A DNA stretch of 64,000 bases from JAVJRN01 sp040218415 (GCA_040218415.1 JAVJRN010000021.1:124001-188000); one strand, 5' to 3'. Counted from the first letter of the stretch, positions 8,203-16,462 are shown. Notes: generated by a model from the letters alone, not told the origin. Numbers and translations are program-made.

Positions 8203-8229
8203 AAGCCTCAAGAACATTGAGGCTTTTTT
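8203..8229 (+). terminator. Intrinsic terminator after the NTF2-like gene
   Basis: AAGCCTCA and TGAGGCTT form an 8-bp stem with a 7-nt loop, followed by a T-run. It sits 88 bp after the stop at 8115 and just before the next gene. Confidence 0.8.
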
Positions 8230-8241
8230 AATTTTATAATT

Positions 8242-9084
8242 ATGACGACATTAAAATCATCGATTTTCATTCTATCAACGAGTTTGATCTTTTTTATTTC
8301 CTCTTGCGAGCTATTGGAGGGCACGAGTGAAACAGGGCCAAATATCGCCGAAGGATTAAAAGAGGCACTTCGGGTTGGAACAGACTCTGCAACAGCGCGA
8401 CTGTCTGTAGCTGATGGGTATTTGAAAGATGAAGCCGTCAAAATTCTTTTACCCGACGAACTAGCCGCTCAAATTGCAGCTTTCAAAGCGATTGAAGTGA
8501 ATATTGCCGGCTTGTCATATACTGGTGAAGACATTTATACTTCAGGAATTCCATTATTTAACATCAATAGCCTTCAATCTGTGGAAGATGACCTGATTTT
8601 AGGCATTAATAGAGCCGCTGAAAGTGCTGCAAAAGAAGCAGGACCAATTTTTTTCAATTCAATCACCAACATTACAATCGCTGACGCAAACAACATCTTA
8701 TTTGGTGCAAATGATGCTGCCACAATCTATTTGAAAGACAATACTTTTGATGCATTGTTCACGACTTATGAACCAAAAATAGACCAAGCCATAAGCAACG
8801 TAAGAGTTGGCAATAAGAGTGTAGAAGATCTTTACAGCAATTTTATCACTTCGTATAACAATATTCTTAACAAAGAAATTAGCATCCCTTTTCTTCTCAA
8901 TACGAGTTTACTTCAACTAACTGACTTGTCGACAATTCAAGAAACAGATCTTTCTTCATTTGCTACCACTAAAGGTTTAGATGGACTTTTCTTGAAAATA
9001 GAAAAAGAGGAAGCCAATATAAGAGAGAATCCTCTCAACAGAGTGACTGAAATCCTCAAAGACGTATTTGGTCTACTTGATTAA
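8242..9084 (+). CDS. DUF4197 lipoprotein
   Basis: A 280-residue protein with a lipoprotein signal: hydrophobic residues 8-20 and lipobox FISSC, so the mature protein starts at about Cys22 and should be anchored in the envelope. The mature part matches DUF4197: GLKEALRVGTDSATARLS, then a DGYLKDEAVKILLP segment, helical repeats, and a C-terminal GLDGLFLKIEKEEANIRENP. DUF4197 proteins are common in Bacteroidota and Proteobacteria and have no known biochemical role. It appears monocistronic, with a -7 box at 8194-8201 and no obvious terminator right after it. Confidence 0.88.
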   Translation: MTTLKSSIFILSTSLIFFISSCELLEGTSETGPNIAEGLKEALRVGTDSATARLSVADGYLKDEAVKILLPDELAAQIAAFKAIEVNIAGLSYTGEDIYTSGIPLFNINSLQSVEDDLILGINRAAESAAKEAGPIFFNSITNITIADANNILFGANDAATIYLKDNTFDALFTTYEPKIDQAISNVRVGNKSVEDLYSNFITSYNNILNKEISIPFLLNTSLLQLTDLSTIQETDLSSFATTKGLDGLFLKIEKEEANIRENPLNRVTEILKDVFGLLD

Positions 9085-9500
9085 TTTAACTCAAGATACA
9101 TAAGAAGGCAATAGTATTGATTCCAAGTCATTTTTCTGAGAACCAAATCTTTACCAAAATATAAATTTTGGTAAAGAAATACTCCTTTTGGGTTCATCAA
9201 GAAATGTGGTGATTTTTCGATCATGGAAACCTAAAATGGCTAGCCTCCAACTCTAGGGTCAAAACTTAGATGGAAGTTAAAAACAACTTATTCTCCCCCA
9301 CTTTTCAAAATGTAATTATTTTCCAAATCCAGCTGTCTTAAGAATTTGTTCGATTTGAGTGTTACTCAATAAAAAAAGCCAGCATAAAATGCTGGCTTTC
9401 ATAGATGGTCGAAAAGACGGCCTTAAGATCTTTTCAACTGTTCAAATATAGGTTTGATTAATTTCATAATCAATCGAAAGTTTTCCATAACTTGAATAAT
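9085..9500. other. Gene-free region with an orphan terminator
   Basis: About 416 bp without a supported gene. It contains a strong hairpin (9372-9399) whose T-run faces the minus strand although no annotated minus-strand gene precedes it. It also holds a 14-codon minus-strand frame (9424-9468) next to that hairpin. Confidence 0.6.
9372..9399 (-). terminator. Orphan minus-strand intrinsic terminator
   Basis: A 10-bp perfect stem (AAAGCCAGCA/TGCTGGCTTT, loop of 5) is followed by a T-run only on the minus strand. The nearest gene on either side is on the plus strand, so it may end a short unannotated transcript. Confidence 0.7.
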
Positions 9501-10289
9501 ATGAGTGAACGGGAATTAATCTTGATAACCGGGGCATCTTCCGGTATAGGATATGAGTTTGCCAGACAATTGGCAGAAAAAAAAATGGATTTAGTTATTA
9601 CTGCACGAAGCACATCCAAACTAAATGCAATTAAAAATGAGTTGGAAACAGCCCATAGCATTCAGGTATGGGTTATTCCTAAAGATTTATCGATTCCAGA
9701 TGCAACTACTGAGATATACGAGTATCTAACCGAGCACAATCTCCAACCTACCATTTTGATCAACAATGCTGGGTTTGGAGATTTTGGATTCTTTCATGAG
9801 TCCGACTGGGACAAAACAGAAATGATGATCAACCTTAATATTATCAGTTTGACTCATCTCACGAGACTTATTGGTGCCGACATGGTCAAAAGGAAATCAG
9901 GGCGCATACTCAATGTGGCATCAACGGCTGCTTTTCAACCCGGACCACTGATGGCAGTTTATTATGCAACCAAGGCTTTTGTTCTTTCCTTTTCCGAAGG
10001 AATTGCGAATGAATGGAAAGATTTTGGTGTGACTGTGACCACTCTTTGTCCGGGGGCTACCGAATCCAACTTTGCTGAAGCCGCCGAAGCTGAAGAGTCA
10101 AAGCTTTTTAAAAACAGGAAATTACCAACATCGAAAGAGGTGGCTGAACATGGTATAAAAGCAATGTTTAAAGGTGAAGTAGTCAGTATTCACGGCTTGC
10201 TGAATGCTGCCTTAGTTGCTTCTGTGCGATTTACCCCAAGAAGTGTGATAAGAAAGATCGTAAGAAATATTCAAGAAAAAAATAATTAA
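9501..10289 (+). CDS. Short-chain dehydrogenase/reductase (classical SDR)
   Basis: A 262-residue NAD(P)-dependent oxidoreductase. The Rossmann cofactor motif TGASSGIG is at residues 10-17 and NNAG at 88-91. The catalytic Ser141, Tyr154 and Lys158 (YYATK) are all present, and the length is standard. It resembles SDRs related to fatty-acyl or steroid-like substrates, but specificity cannot be assigned. ATG 9501 is preferred over a TTG three codons upstream. The stop overlaps the start of the next gene by one base (TAATG), so the SDR and the small membrane protein are coupled. Confidence 0.9.
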   Translation: MSERELILITGASSGIGYEFARQLAEKKMDLVITARSTSKLNAIKNELETAHSIQVWVIPKDLSIPDATTEIYEYLTEHNLQPTILINNAGFGDFGFFHESDWDKTEMMINLNIISLTHLTRLIGADMVKRKSGRILNVASTAAFQPGPLMAVYYATKAFVLSFSEGIANEWKDFGVTVTTLCPGATESNFAEAAEAEESKLFKNRKLPTSKEVAEHGIKAMFKGEVVSIHGLLNAALVASVRFTPRSVIRKIVRNIQEKNN

Positions 10290-10660
10290 TGAGCCCTACA
10301 GCCAAGTCTGTCTTTGTGGTTGGCTGGTATTTAATTGCCGAAGGATTACTGCTGATGTTTTCCAATAATTGGTTTCTGGAGTTTCTTGGACTCCCTGAAA
10401 CTGAATCTGTATGGCGGATCATTACAGGATTTGTCGTTTTCGCTTTAGGCTACTATTACATCCGCAATGCGCTCACCAACCAGTCAGATTTTTTTCGATT
10501 CACTGTCCATATCAGGATAGCACAATTTTTATTTTTTAGCACGCTATGGTTCATAAATATTGGCAATGCCACGCTAATACTTTTTGCTCTGGTGGAACTT
10601 TCTGCTGGCTTATGGACATTATTTTTAATCAAAAAGCAAACTTCCTCCACTTCACCATAA
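10289..10660 (+). CDS. Small four-helix membrane protein, unknown function
   Basis: A 123-residue protein with about four membrane segments: residues 8-28, 43-62, 77-93 and 95-113, ending in a short polar tail. There are no catalytic motifs and I do not recognise a named family; small DoxX/DUF4345-like membrane proteins have a similar layout. Its start shares a base with the SDR stop, so the two are probably translated together and may act on the same membrane-associated substrate (inference). Confidence 0.7.
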   Translation: MSPTAKSVFVVGWYLIAEGLLLMFSNNWFLEFLGLPETESVWRIITGFVVFALGYYYIRNALTNQSDFFRFTVHIRIAQFLFFSTLWFINIGNATLILFALVELSAGLWTLFLIKKQTSSTSP

Positions 10661-10843
10661 CAAAAACAACCCTTTATACTTTTCTAGCCTTTGACATAAA
10701 CTTCGAGACCATTTTTTTGACTTTAGAGAAATACACCTTCAATGTGTAAAAAAGTTCTATTCAGACTTGCTCTAACTTCAGGTCAGGAAATATTTATGAT
10801 TGAATAAATTATTAGAGAAAAAGACACGATTCTTGTTGACTCA

Positions 10844-12049
10844 TCAAGTCTTACTTAAAGTTCGATAGGCGAAAATAACACTTAAAATAGCTAATACGGC
10901 TCCTAAGTAAAAAGGTGCACTTGGAACATAATAAGGATTATCAACATCCGTGAAGTAGCCAAAAATAGACGTCATTAATAAAGGGCCAAAAATAGAGGTA
11001 ACGCTTATTAAACTAGTCAACCCGCCTTGCAACTCCCCTTGCTCATTACTCGGAACGCTATTTGACATAATGCCTTGTAAAGACGGCCCTGCTAATCCAC
11101 CAAGTGCATAAGGCACTAACAACGCATAAATCATCCAACCTTCGGTAGCCAATGCAATCAAAACAAAACCTAATGCATTAAAGGCCAATCCAATATAGAC
11201 CGCCTGAAGTTGACCTATTTTTTTGACTGTTGGGCCAATGATAACTCCTTGTACCAAGGCTATTAATAGCCCAACAAAACCCAGACTATACCCGACATCT
11301 TTTTCAGACCAATCAAATTTTTCGACGGTAAAGTATGCCCAAGTGCTCTGAGTTGCATGTGCTGCGGTGTATAAAAATATAAGTGGGAGTACAAGGCCAA
11401 CCACAATCGGATACCTTTTTAATTGTAACAATGTGCCAATAGGATTGGCTCTTTTCCATGAATATGATCGCCGATTTTCTTGAGCTAAAGACTCAGGAAG
11501 TACGAAAAATCCATAAAGCCAGTTGACCAAAGTAATAGCTCCGGCTGCATAAAATGGAATACGTGAGCCATATTCACCCAAAATCCCCCCGAGAACTGGC
11601 CCTACGATAAAGCCTAAACCAAAGGCGGCTCCTAACATACCAAAGTTCTTGGCTCTGTCTTCAGGAGCCGAAGTATCGGCAATATAAGCGGAAGCTGTTG
11701 TGTAACTCGCCCCAGCAATTCCTGACAGGATTCTACCAATAAACAGCCAGAAAATTGTTGGCGCCAGGGCCATCAATAAATAATCCAGCGCAAAACCAAA
11801 TAAGGAAAAAAGCAGCACTGGTCTTCTACCCACTTTATCACTTATGCCTCCAAGAATGGGCGCGAAAAGAAATTGCATAAAAGCGTAAGCAAACATAAGC
11901 CAACCCCCATAAATAGAAGCATCGCTGATGGAGCCGCCTGTCAACTCAGTAATGAGGGTAGGTAATACAGGTATTATAATACCCAAACCAATCACATCAA
12001 TTAATACGGTAATGAATATAAATCCAGTTGCGGCTTTTGAACTCCTCAC
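10844..12049 (-). CDS. MFS drug:H+ antiporter, TetA-like (TCR/Tet family)
   Basis: A 401-residue transporter with 12 predicted membrane helices in two halves. MFS motif A (GGISDKVGRRP, residues 67-77) is between helices 2 and 3. A motif-C-like GAAFGLGFIVGPVLGG lies in helix 5. Overall it is close to Bacteroidota TCR/Tet exporters; most chromosomal members are generic efflux pumps rather than proven tetracycline-resistance genes. The start is GTG 12049: no in-frame ATG precedes the conserved N-terminus. It is monocistronic and convergent with the SDR operon. An imperfect -7 box (TTACTTTG) lies just upstream. Confidence 0.88.
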   Translation of the reverse strand: MRSSKAATGFIFITVLIDVIGLGIIIPVLPTLITELTGGSISDASIYGGWLMFAYAFMQFLFAPILGGISDKVGRRPVLLFSLFGFALDYLLMALAPTIFWLFIGRILSGIAGASYTTASAYIADTSAPEDRAKNFGMLGAAFGLGFIVGPVLGGILGEYGSRIPFYAAGAITLVNWLYGFFVLPESLAQENRRSYSWKRANPIGTLLQLKRYPIVVGLVLPLIFLYTAAHATQSTWAYFTVEKFDWSEKDVGYSLGFVGLLIALVQGVIIGPTVKKIGQLQAVYIGLAFNALGFVLIALATEGWMIYALLVPYALGGLAGPSLQGIMSNSVPSNEQGELQGGLTSLISVTSIFGPLLMTSIFGYFTDVDNPYYVPSAPFYLGAVLAILSVIFAYRTLSKT

Positions 12050-12111
12050 TTTTCGAAATTTGATTGCAAAGTAAGGTAGATTAACGGTTAAGACAAGCTG
12101 TTATAGCTATC

Positions 12112-12142
12112 AAAAAAAGGCGGTCAATGATGACCGCCTTTT
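12112..12142 (-). terminator. Terminator of the 12242-12685 lipoprotein gene
   Basis: A 12-bp perfect stem (AAAAGGCGGTCA/TGACCGCCTTTT) with a 4-nt loop and a T-run on the minus strand, about 100 bp after the lipoprotein stop. Confidence 0.88.
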
Positions 12143-12241
12143 GAACATTACTACTGTATAACCAAACTATACTTAGTTGTATGAAGATTAGATTAAAGTT
12201 ACTTTGGTATCACCTAAATTGAAATACCATAAAAGTGGTAT

Positions 12242-12685
12242 TTATTCATTCATTGATTCATCAAGTGCCCTTAATTGTAGCAGCACATCACCTAGACCTT
12301 CAGGATTTGTGTTATATTCAAAGGTAACTTTTTTGAGCCGTCCATTAATTTCAATCTCTACCCATTCCGAGCCCCCATCAGCACAGTCAGGGCAACCGAT
12401 TACCGGATCCAGATCAAGAAATTTTTGCTGATCGATGGAAGTTGCTATTTCAAAATAACTTGAATTGCTGACCTGCAACACTGTTATCTTAGGTGTAACA
12501 GAATTATTCCATCCGCTCCTCGTTTTTACAGCATCTGTTGATGTTACTTCAATGTCAGTTATACAATAGCCGAGGCATTCGCCGAAACTTGAACCATACC
12601 TAATGAAATTTAAGTCAACGTCGACTTTTTCTTCATCACAGGAAAATAACAGAATAGCAAAAAGTGTAATCAGCAATTTGTTCAT
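12242..12685 (-). CDS. Small lipoprotein, unknown function
   Basis: A 147-residue protein with a lipoprotein signal: residues 4-15 are hydrophobic, the lipobox is LFSC, and mature Cys16 is followed by DEEK. Acidic residues right after the lipid Cys resemble the surface lipoprotein export signal of Bacteroidota. The mature domain has two Cys pairs (GECLGYC and GCPDCADGG), possibly disulfide- or metal-linked, and a beta-rich pattern. I do not recognise a named family. It is a single gene with its own terminator. Confidence 0.75.
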   Translation of the reverse strand: MNKLLITLFAILLFSCDEEKVDVDLNFIRYGSSFGECLGYCITDIEVTSTDAVKTRSGWNNSVTPKITVLQVSNSSYFEIATSIDQQKFLDLDPVIGCPDCADGGSEWVEIEINGRLKKVTFEYNTNPEGLGDVLLQLRALDESMNE

Positions 12686-12743
12686 AAAGTCTTTAGATTA
12701 AAACAAGTACCATTAAGACAACCATTTTAAGAATTTCGCTGTA

Positions 12744-14051
12744 TTAGAAAATAATTTTTTTTATCAATGAATAAAATCTGTATATGTGAGCCAAAGCAGC
12801 TAATGTTAGACCGAGCAAAAGTGCTATCCAAATGCCAAATGGACCAAGATCAAAAATAAAACCCAACAAATAGCCTCCAGGAATAGCAACCAGCCAAAAC
12901 GCACAAAAAGTAACTATAGTCGGCACTTTAGTGTCTGTTAATCCTCTTAAAACTCCGAGCCCGACGGCTTGCAGTCCATCAGATACTTGAAATGCAGCGG
13001 CTATTATCAACAAGCCGGACGCCAACTCCGCAACGACCACCTCATTGATGTACAAGCTGGTTAAGAAATCTCTGAAATTGATCATCAATATGCCCATCAA
13101 AAACATAAAGGCAGCCACTAAAACCAAATTAGAATAGCCCGCAATTTTCAGATTTTTTAAATCTTGATGTCCCATTTGATTACCAATGCGCACAGTAGCC
13201 GCCGCTGCAATTCCTGTAGATGACATGTAAGTTATGGCACTAAGATTGAGCGCTATTTGATGCGCCGCTAAGGCTTCTGCACTGATCCAACCCATCATTA
13301 TGGTGGCAGTAGCAAAAGCTCCAACTTCAAAAATATACTGTAAACCAGAAGGCACACCAATCTTTAACATCTGAGAAATGACTTTTCGAGACCAAGTGTT
13401 CTTAAAACCTATCATATATTTTCTTACACCAAAAAACATCAACACTGCCATGACCACACGACTAATTAGCGTGGCAAAGCCGGCACCATCAAGTCCGAGT
13501 TCGGGAAATCCAAAATGCCCGTAGATGAGCAAATAATTCAATACGATATTGAGAAGATTGGCAATGACCGATAAAACCATTGGTGTAAAGGTATCAGACA
13601 GACCCTCGCTAAACTGCCGGAAAGTCTGAAAAACCATCAATGGAATCAGTGAAAATGAAACGATTCTTAAATAATTCTCCGCCTCAAGAGCAACCGCCGC
13701 ATCCTGCCCAAAATACGATAAGAAATAGCTCGCAAAAATTCCTAAAAGTGCCAAAAACAGAATAACAGTCATGTTAAGTGCCAATCCATTTTGTAAGTAA
13801 GTCATCAATTTAGATTGATCCTTCGGGTCGGTAGCAGCTACCAAAGGAGTAATCGCGTAACTAACTCCTATTGCAAAAAGCATTAACACATGAAAAAAAG
13901 CACCCGCAAAGGTGGCTGCAGCCAGCGGAACAACTCCTACCTGCCCAACCATCATCGTATCAGCCACAGAAACCATAATATGACCAAGTTGCGCAAGTAC
14001 AACAGGATAAGCCAAATGAATATTCCGCCTAAAATGCTCCTTTATTGTCAA
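12744..14051 (-). CDS. MATE-family efflux transporter
   Basis: A 435-residue protein with 12 membrane helices in the two six-helix halves typical of MatE. Family features include VLAQLGHIMVSVADTMMVG in helix 1 and the GVPSGLQYIFEVGAF segment in helix 7. It exports cationic drugs or metabolites in exchange for Na+ or H+. The start is a TTG that overlaps the Nudix stop by 3 bases (TTGA). The first in-frame ATG lies inside helix 1, so TTG is needed. It is the second gene of a Nudix-MATE pair. Confidence 0.9.
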   Translation of the reverse strand: MTIKEHFRRNIHLAYPVVLAQLGHIMVSVADTMMVGQVGVVPLAAATFAGAFFHVLMLFAIGVSYAITPLVAATDPKDQSKLMTYLQNGLALNMTVILFLALLGIFASYFLSYFGQDAAVALEAENYLRIVSFSLIPLMVFQTFRQFSEGLSDTFTPMVLSVIANLLNIVLNYLLIYGHFGFPELGLDGAGFATLISRVVMAVLMFFGVRKYMIGFKNTWSRKVISQMLKIGVPSGLQYIFEVGAFATATIMMGWISAEALAAHQIALNLSAITYMSSTGIAAAATVRIGNQMGHQDLKNLKIAGYSNLVLVAAFMFLMGILMINFRDFLTSLYINEVVVAELASGLLIIAAAFQVSDGLQAVGLGVLRGLTDTKVPTIVTFCAFWLVAIPGGYLLGFIFDLGPFGIWIALLLGLTLAALAHIYRFYSLIKKIIF

Positions 14052-14599
14052 GACTGCTTACTCTTTAGGATATGCGCCAGTTTGAATATGGCAATCATAC
14101 TCAAACTATCAGTGATGACTCCATCGATGACCATTTGATAAGCTTCCCAAAATGGCAATTTCTTTATTTCAAGATCTTCCGTTTCATCAAATTCCGTCTC
14201 GCCTTCAGTCAGGTCTTCGGCTAAATAGGCATAGCCAACTTCATTAGTTACGGAGTTGGATGTATGCATCTTCAATAATTCGGTCCATCTTGTCGCAGAA
14301 AGACCTGTTTCTTCTTTGAGTTCCCGCTTAGCAGAATCCAGCCTATCCACTGACAAATCCCCTCCGCCCATTGGTATTTCCCATGAATATTCATTCAAGG
14401 TGTATCTCCACTGACCTACCAGCCAAATGTTACCCTCTTTATCCATAGGAATAATGCCTATGGCAAAAGCTTTAAAGTGAACTTTGCCATAGACGCTCTT
14501 CCCTCCACCGGGGTTTATTACATCATGTGTTTCTAATCTTATCCAAGGGTTGTCAAATACAATTTCTTCCGTAAGTTTCTTCCAGGGGTTTGGCTTCAT
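14048..14599 (-). CDS. Nudix hydrolase, ADP-ribose pyrophosphatase-like
   Basis: A 183-residue Nudix enzyme. The catalytic core RELKEETGL (residues 92-100) is intact, with GGG at 78-80 in front; the first Glu of the textbook box is replaced by Val84, while the metal-binding core glutamates remain. Flanking elements (WRYTLNEYSWEIPMGGG, and TSNSVTNEVGYAYLAEDL) resemble ADP-sugar pyrophosphatases of the NudF type. It probably hydrolyses ADP-ribose or another nucleoside diphosphate compound. It is first in the operon with the MATE gene and has a -7 box at 14620-14627. Confidence 0.85.
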   Translation of the reverse strand: MKPNPWKKLTEEIVFDNPWIRLETHDVINPGGGKSVYGKVHFKAFAIGIIPMDKEGNIWLVGQWRYTLNEYSWEIPMGGGDLSVDRLDSAKRELKEETGLSATRWTELLKMHTSNSVTNEVGYAYLAEDLTEGETEFDETEDLEIKKLPFWEAYQMVIDGVITDSLSMIAIFKLAHILKSKQS

Positions 14600-14619
14600 T
14601 GGTGTTTTAGGATTTTTAT

Positions 14620-14627
14620 CAAAGGTA
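14620..14627 (-). promoter_or_regulatory. -7 box, TACCTTTG, of the Nudix-MATE operon
   Basis: On the minus strand TACCTTTG matches TAnnTTTG, about 20 bp before the ATG at 14599. The same octamer precedes the histidine kinase gene (51091-51098). No clear -33 TTTG. Confidence 0.45.
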
Positions 14628-14798
14628 TTTCAATGAGGTCGATTCAGTAATTAAAATCAAATTCATTTGATTGGGTTAAGATCATTAATTCGTCATACAC
14701 AAATGTAAAAAATCTTAAAAGTGAAGATTGACAAACCCGTTTTAATTAGTCTAGGTGACTAACTTATAATCATAATCAGTGCTGAGAAAAGTGTTCTG

Positions 14799-15155
14799 TT
14801 AATCTTCATTTCTTCTTACAAGCAAATAAAAACCCTTATCCAATTCAAGATAGCCCTGTTCGTAGCAAAACTTATAAGTATCACCAGCTTTTGTGACGAT
14901 GGTATTGGTAAAATAATTAAAATCAAAACCCTTGGACAGCAGCTGATCTCGGTGCTTCTTTACCTTACCCTCTTTATTAAGTGCTTCCAGCACCAATCTA
15001 TTTTTCCTGAGTATCGAATTCACCTGGCGCATATAATTTCTTTTGGCCGTATTGAGTTGGTTGTTGAAAGCATTTCTACATCCGTCCGAACAAAATTTCT
15101 TGTCGGATCTTCCATGAAAATTGCGTTTGCACTCCAAACATTTCTTTTCTTCCAT
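14799..15155 (-). CDS. Small protein with N-terminal Cys4 zinc-binding motif
   Basis: A 118-residue basic protein. The N-terminus has Cys6-x2-Cys9 and Cys22-x3-Cys26 (KFCSDGCRNAF), a treble-clef-like zinc site. A helical basic stretch (LNTAKRNYMRQVNSILRKNR) and a small beta-rich C-terminus follow. It resembles uncharacterised Bacteroidota proteins with this Cys4 head. Nucleic-acid binding is plausible but unproven. It is divergent from ssb, and the shared intergenic region carries phased repeats and palindromes that could be operator sites. Confidence 0.7.
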   Translation of the reverse strand: MEEKKCLECKRNFHGRSDKKFCSDGCRNAFNNQLNTAKRNYMRQVNSILRKNRLVLEALNKEGKVKKHRDQLLSKGFDFNYFTNTIVTKAGDTYKFCYEQGYLELDKGFYLLVRRNED

Positions 15156-15207
15156 AGAGTTAACTATTAATTTTTTAAATTACTGATAGTCAACGACAAA
15201 TCCAAGT

Positions 15208-15247
15208 ACAAACGACTACAAACGACAATAAATGACTACAAACGTTT
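15208..15247. repeat. Four helically phased 10-bp repeats (ACAAACGAC-like)
   Basis: Near-copies of ACAAACGAC begin at 15208, 15218, 15228 (ATAAATGAC) and 15238 (truncated). The exact 10-bp period puts them on one face of the helix. A looser copy lies near 15191. Confidence 0.75.
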
Positions 15248-15288
15248 AAATACCGAATATTTTTTGGCTCTACCCCAATCTTTGCCAA

Positions 15289-15336
15289 GTCGATAATCGA
15301 CAACATCTGCTGATAAGGATTAATCCACATCAGATG
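15289..15336. promoter_or_regulatory. Palindrome cluster upstream of ssb
   Basis: Three dyads fall within 48 bp: GTCGAT-A-ATCGAC (15289-15301), CATCTG/CAGATG (15304-15309 and 15331-15336), and nested inside it GGATTAATCC (15317-15326). They end 30 bp before the ssb ATG and are candidate operator sites. Confidence 0.5.
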
Positions 15337-15365
15337 AAAATCAAAACCAACAAAATTTTAATTTT

Positions 15366-15698
15366 ATGACTTCTTTAAAAAACAGCGTTCAATTGATTGG
15401 CAGATTAGGTAATGAGCCTCAAATCAAAACTTTTGAAAGTGGTAAGAAAATGGCCTCTTTTTCTATTGCTACCAATGAAAAATACACGAACAATAAAGGT
15501 GAAAAAGTAGAGGATACTCAGTGGCACAATGTGGTAGTTTGGGGTAAAAAAGTGGAAATCGTTGAAAACTACCTTACCAAAGGATCTGAAATAGCATTAG
15601 AAGGAAAACTGGTGAATAAGTCTTACGAGAAGAATGGTGAAACCCGCTATTCCACAGAGATCAATCTTAACGAGTTATACATGATTGGTAAAAAATAA
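15366..15698 (+). CDS. ssb: Short single-stranded DNA-binding protein
   Basis: A 110-residue protein that is a single OB-fold: NSVQLIGRLGNEPQIK, then FSIATNEKY, TQWHNVVVWGK, and KGSEIALEGKLVNKSYEK. It binds single-stranded DNA. It lacks the long linker and the acidic DDDIPF-like tip by which canonical SSB recruits other proteins, so it is probably a secondary SSB of the kind linked to repair, competence or recombination rather than the replication SSB. It is monocistronic, ends at a strong terminator, and is divergent from the Cys4 protein. Confidence 0.9.
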   Translation: MTSLKNSVQLIGRLGNEPQIKTFESGKKMASFSIATNEKYTNNKGEKVEDTQWHNVVVWGKKVEIVENYLTKGSEIALEGKLVNKSYEKNGETRYSTEINLNELYMIGKK

Positions 15699-15700
15699 AT

Positions 15701-15732
15701 AAAAAAGCCGATCAATTACGATCGGCTTTTTT
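15701..15732. terminator. Bidirectional terminator between ssb and tonB
   Basis: Stem AAAAAAGCCGATC/GATCGGCTTTTTT with a 6-nt loop, placed between convergent genes; A/T tracts on both arms let it serve both strands. Confidence 0.9.
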
Positions 15733-15752
15733 CAAATTTAAAATTTCGTTTT

Positions 15753-16430
15753 TTAGTTACTTAATCTGAAAATGATTGGAAGTACCATTCTAACTTTTAC
15801 AGCCCTTCCTCTTTGTTTTCCAGGCTTAAATTTCGGTGATTGTCTGAGTACTCTTTCAGCTTCTTCATCACAACCAGCTCCGATACCTTTAACAGCTTTC
15901 ACTTCAGTCACATTTCCTACTTTGTCCACAACAAACTGCACATACACTCTACCTTCTATGCCCATTCTTCTTGCGGTAGACGGATATTTCATGTTATCAC
16001 CTACATACTTATAAAATGCAGCCATTCCTCCTGGAAATTCAGGTTGATCTTCAACGATAGTAAAAACCTCGTCGACAACCTCTTCGGCCGGTGCTTCTTC
16101 GAATACGATATCTTCAATGACAGTTTCTTCTGTTACTTCAACATCCAATTCTACTTCGATTTCTTCTTCAATTTCTTCTTCATCTGGAACTTCGATGATT
16201 TCAGGAAGTTGAACTTTTGGTGGGGGGGGAGGTGGTTGCTCCGTTGGAGGAATCTCCATGATATCCTCAAAATCATCTTCTACCTGACCTAAATCGACTA
16301 AATCACCTCCTTCATAGGTTCTCCACTCGAAAGCCAGAATGCAAAGCGCCAAACTCGCACATAGCCCGATGTTCATAAACAAACCGGATTTTTTTGCGAG
16401 ATCTGCCTTTGGGTTCTTTTTCAATTCCAT
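15753..16430 (-). CDS. TonB-family energy transducer
   Basis: A 225-residue inner-membrane protein. A basic N-terminus and one membrane helix (about 17-36) lead into a periplasmic proline run (PPTEQPPPPPPK, about 61-72) and a highly acidic linker (about 78-120). The TonB C-terminal domain is at about 138-223 (YPSTARRMGIEGRVYVQF, FKPGKQRGRAVKVRM). It passes proton-motive energy from ExbBD to outer-membrane receptors. Bacteroidota carry many paralogues, so the partner receptor is unknown. An eight-G tract (16222-16229) underlies the proline run. A -7 box lies at 16463-16470. Confidence 0.92.
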   Translation of the reverse strand: MELKKNPKADLAKKSGLFMNIGLCASLALCILAFEWRTYEGGDLVDLGQVEDDFEDIMEIPPTEQPPPPPPKVQLPEIIEVPDEEEIEEEIEVELDVEVTEETVIEDIVFEEAPAEEVVDEVFTIVEDQPEFPGGMAAFYKYVGDNMKYPSTARRMGIEGRVYVQFVVDKVGNVTEVKAVKGIGAGCDEEAERVLRQSPKFKPGKQRGRAVKVRMVLPIIFRLSN

Positions 16431-16462
16431 ATTCTCTGTGCTTTAAATTTCTTCCGTGAAAC

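Noticed and set aside
10844..12049. Calling the MFS gene a tetracycline-resistance determinant
   Set aside because: It is TetA-like in family only; chromosomal TCR/Tet members often do not confer resistance and no tetR is adjacent.
15208..15247. CRISPR-like reading of the ACAAACGAC repeats
   Set aside because: Units are about 10 bp with no spacers and no cas genes nearby.
15840..16292. 150-codon plus-strand open frame antisense to tonB
   Set aside because: It is Phe/Ser-rich because it mirrors the acidic and proline-rich TonB linker; no start signal or family resemblance.
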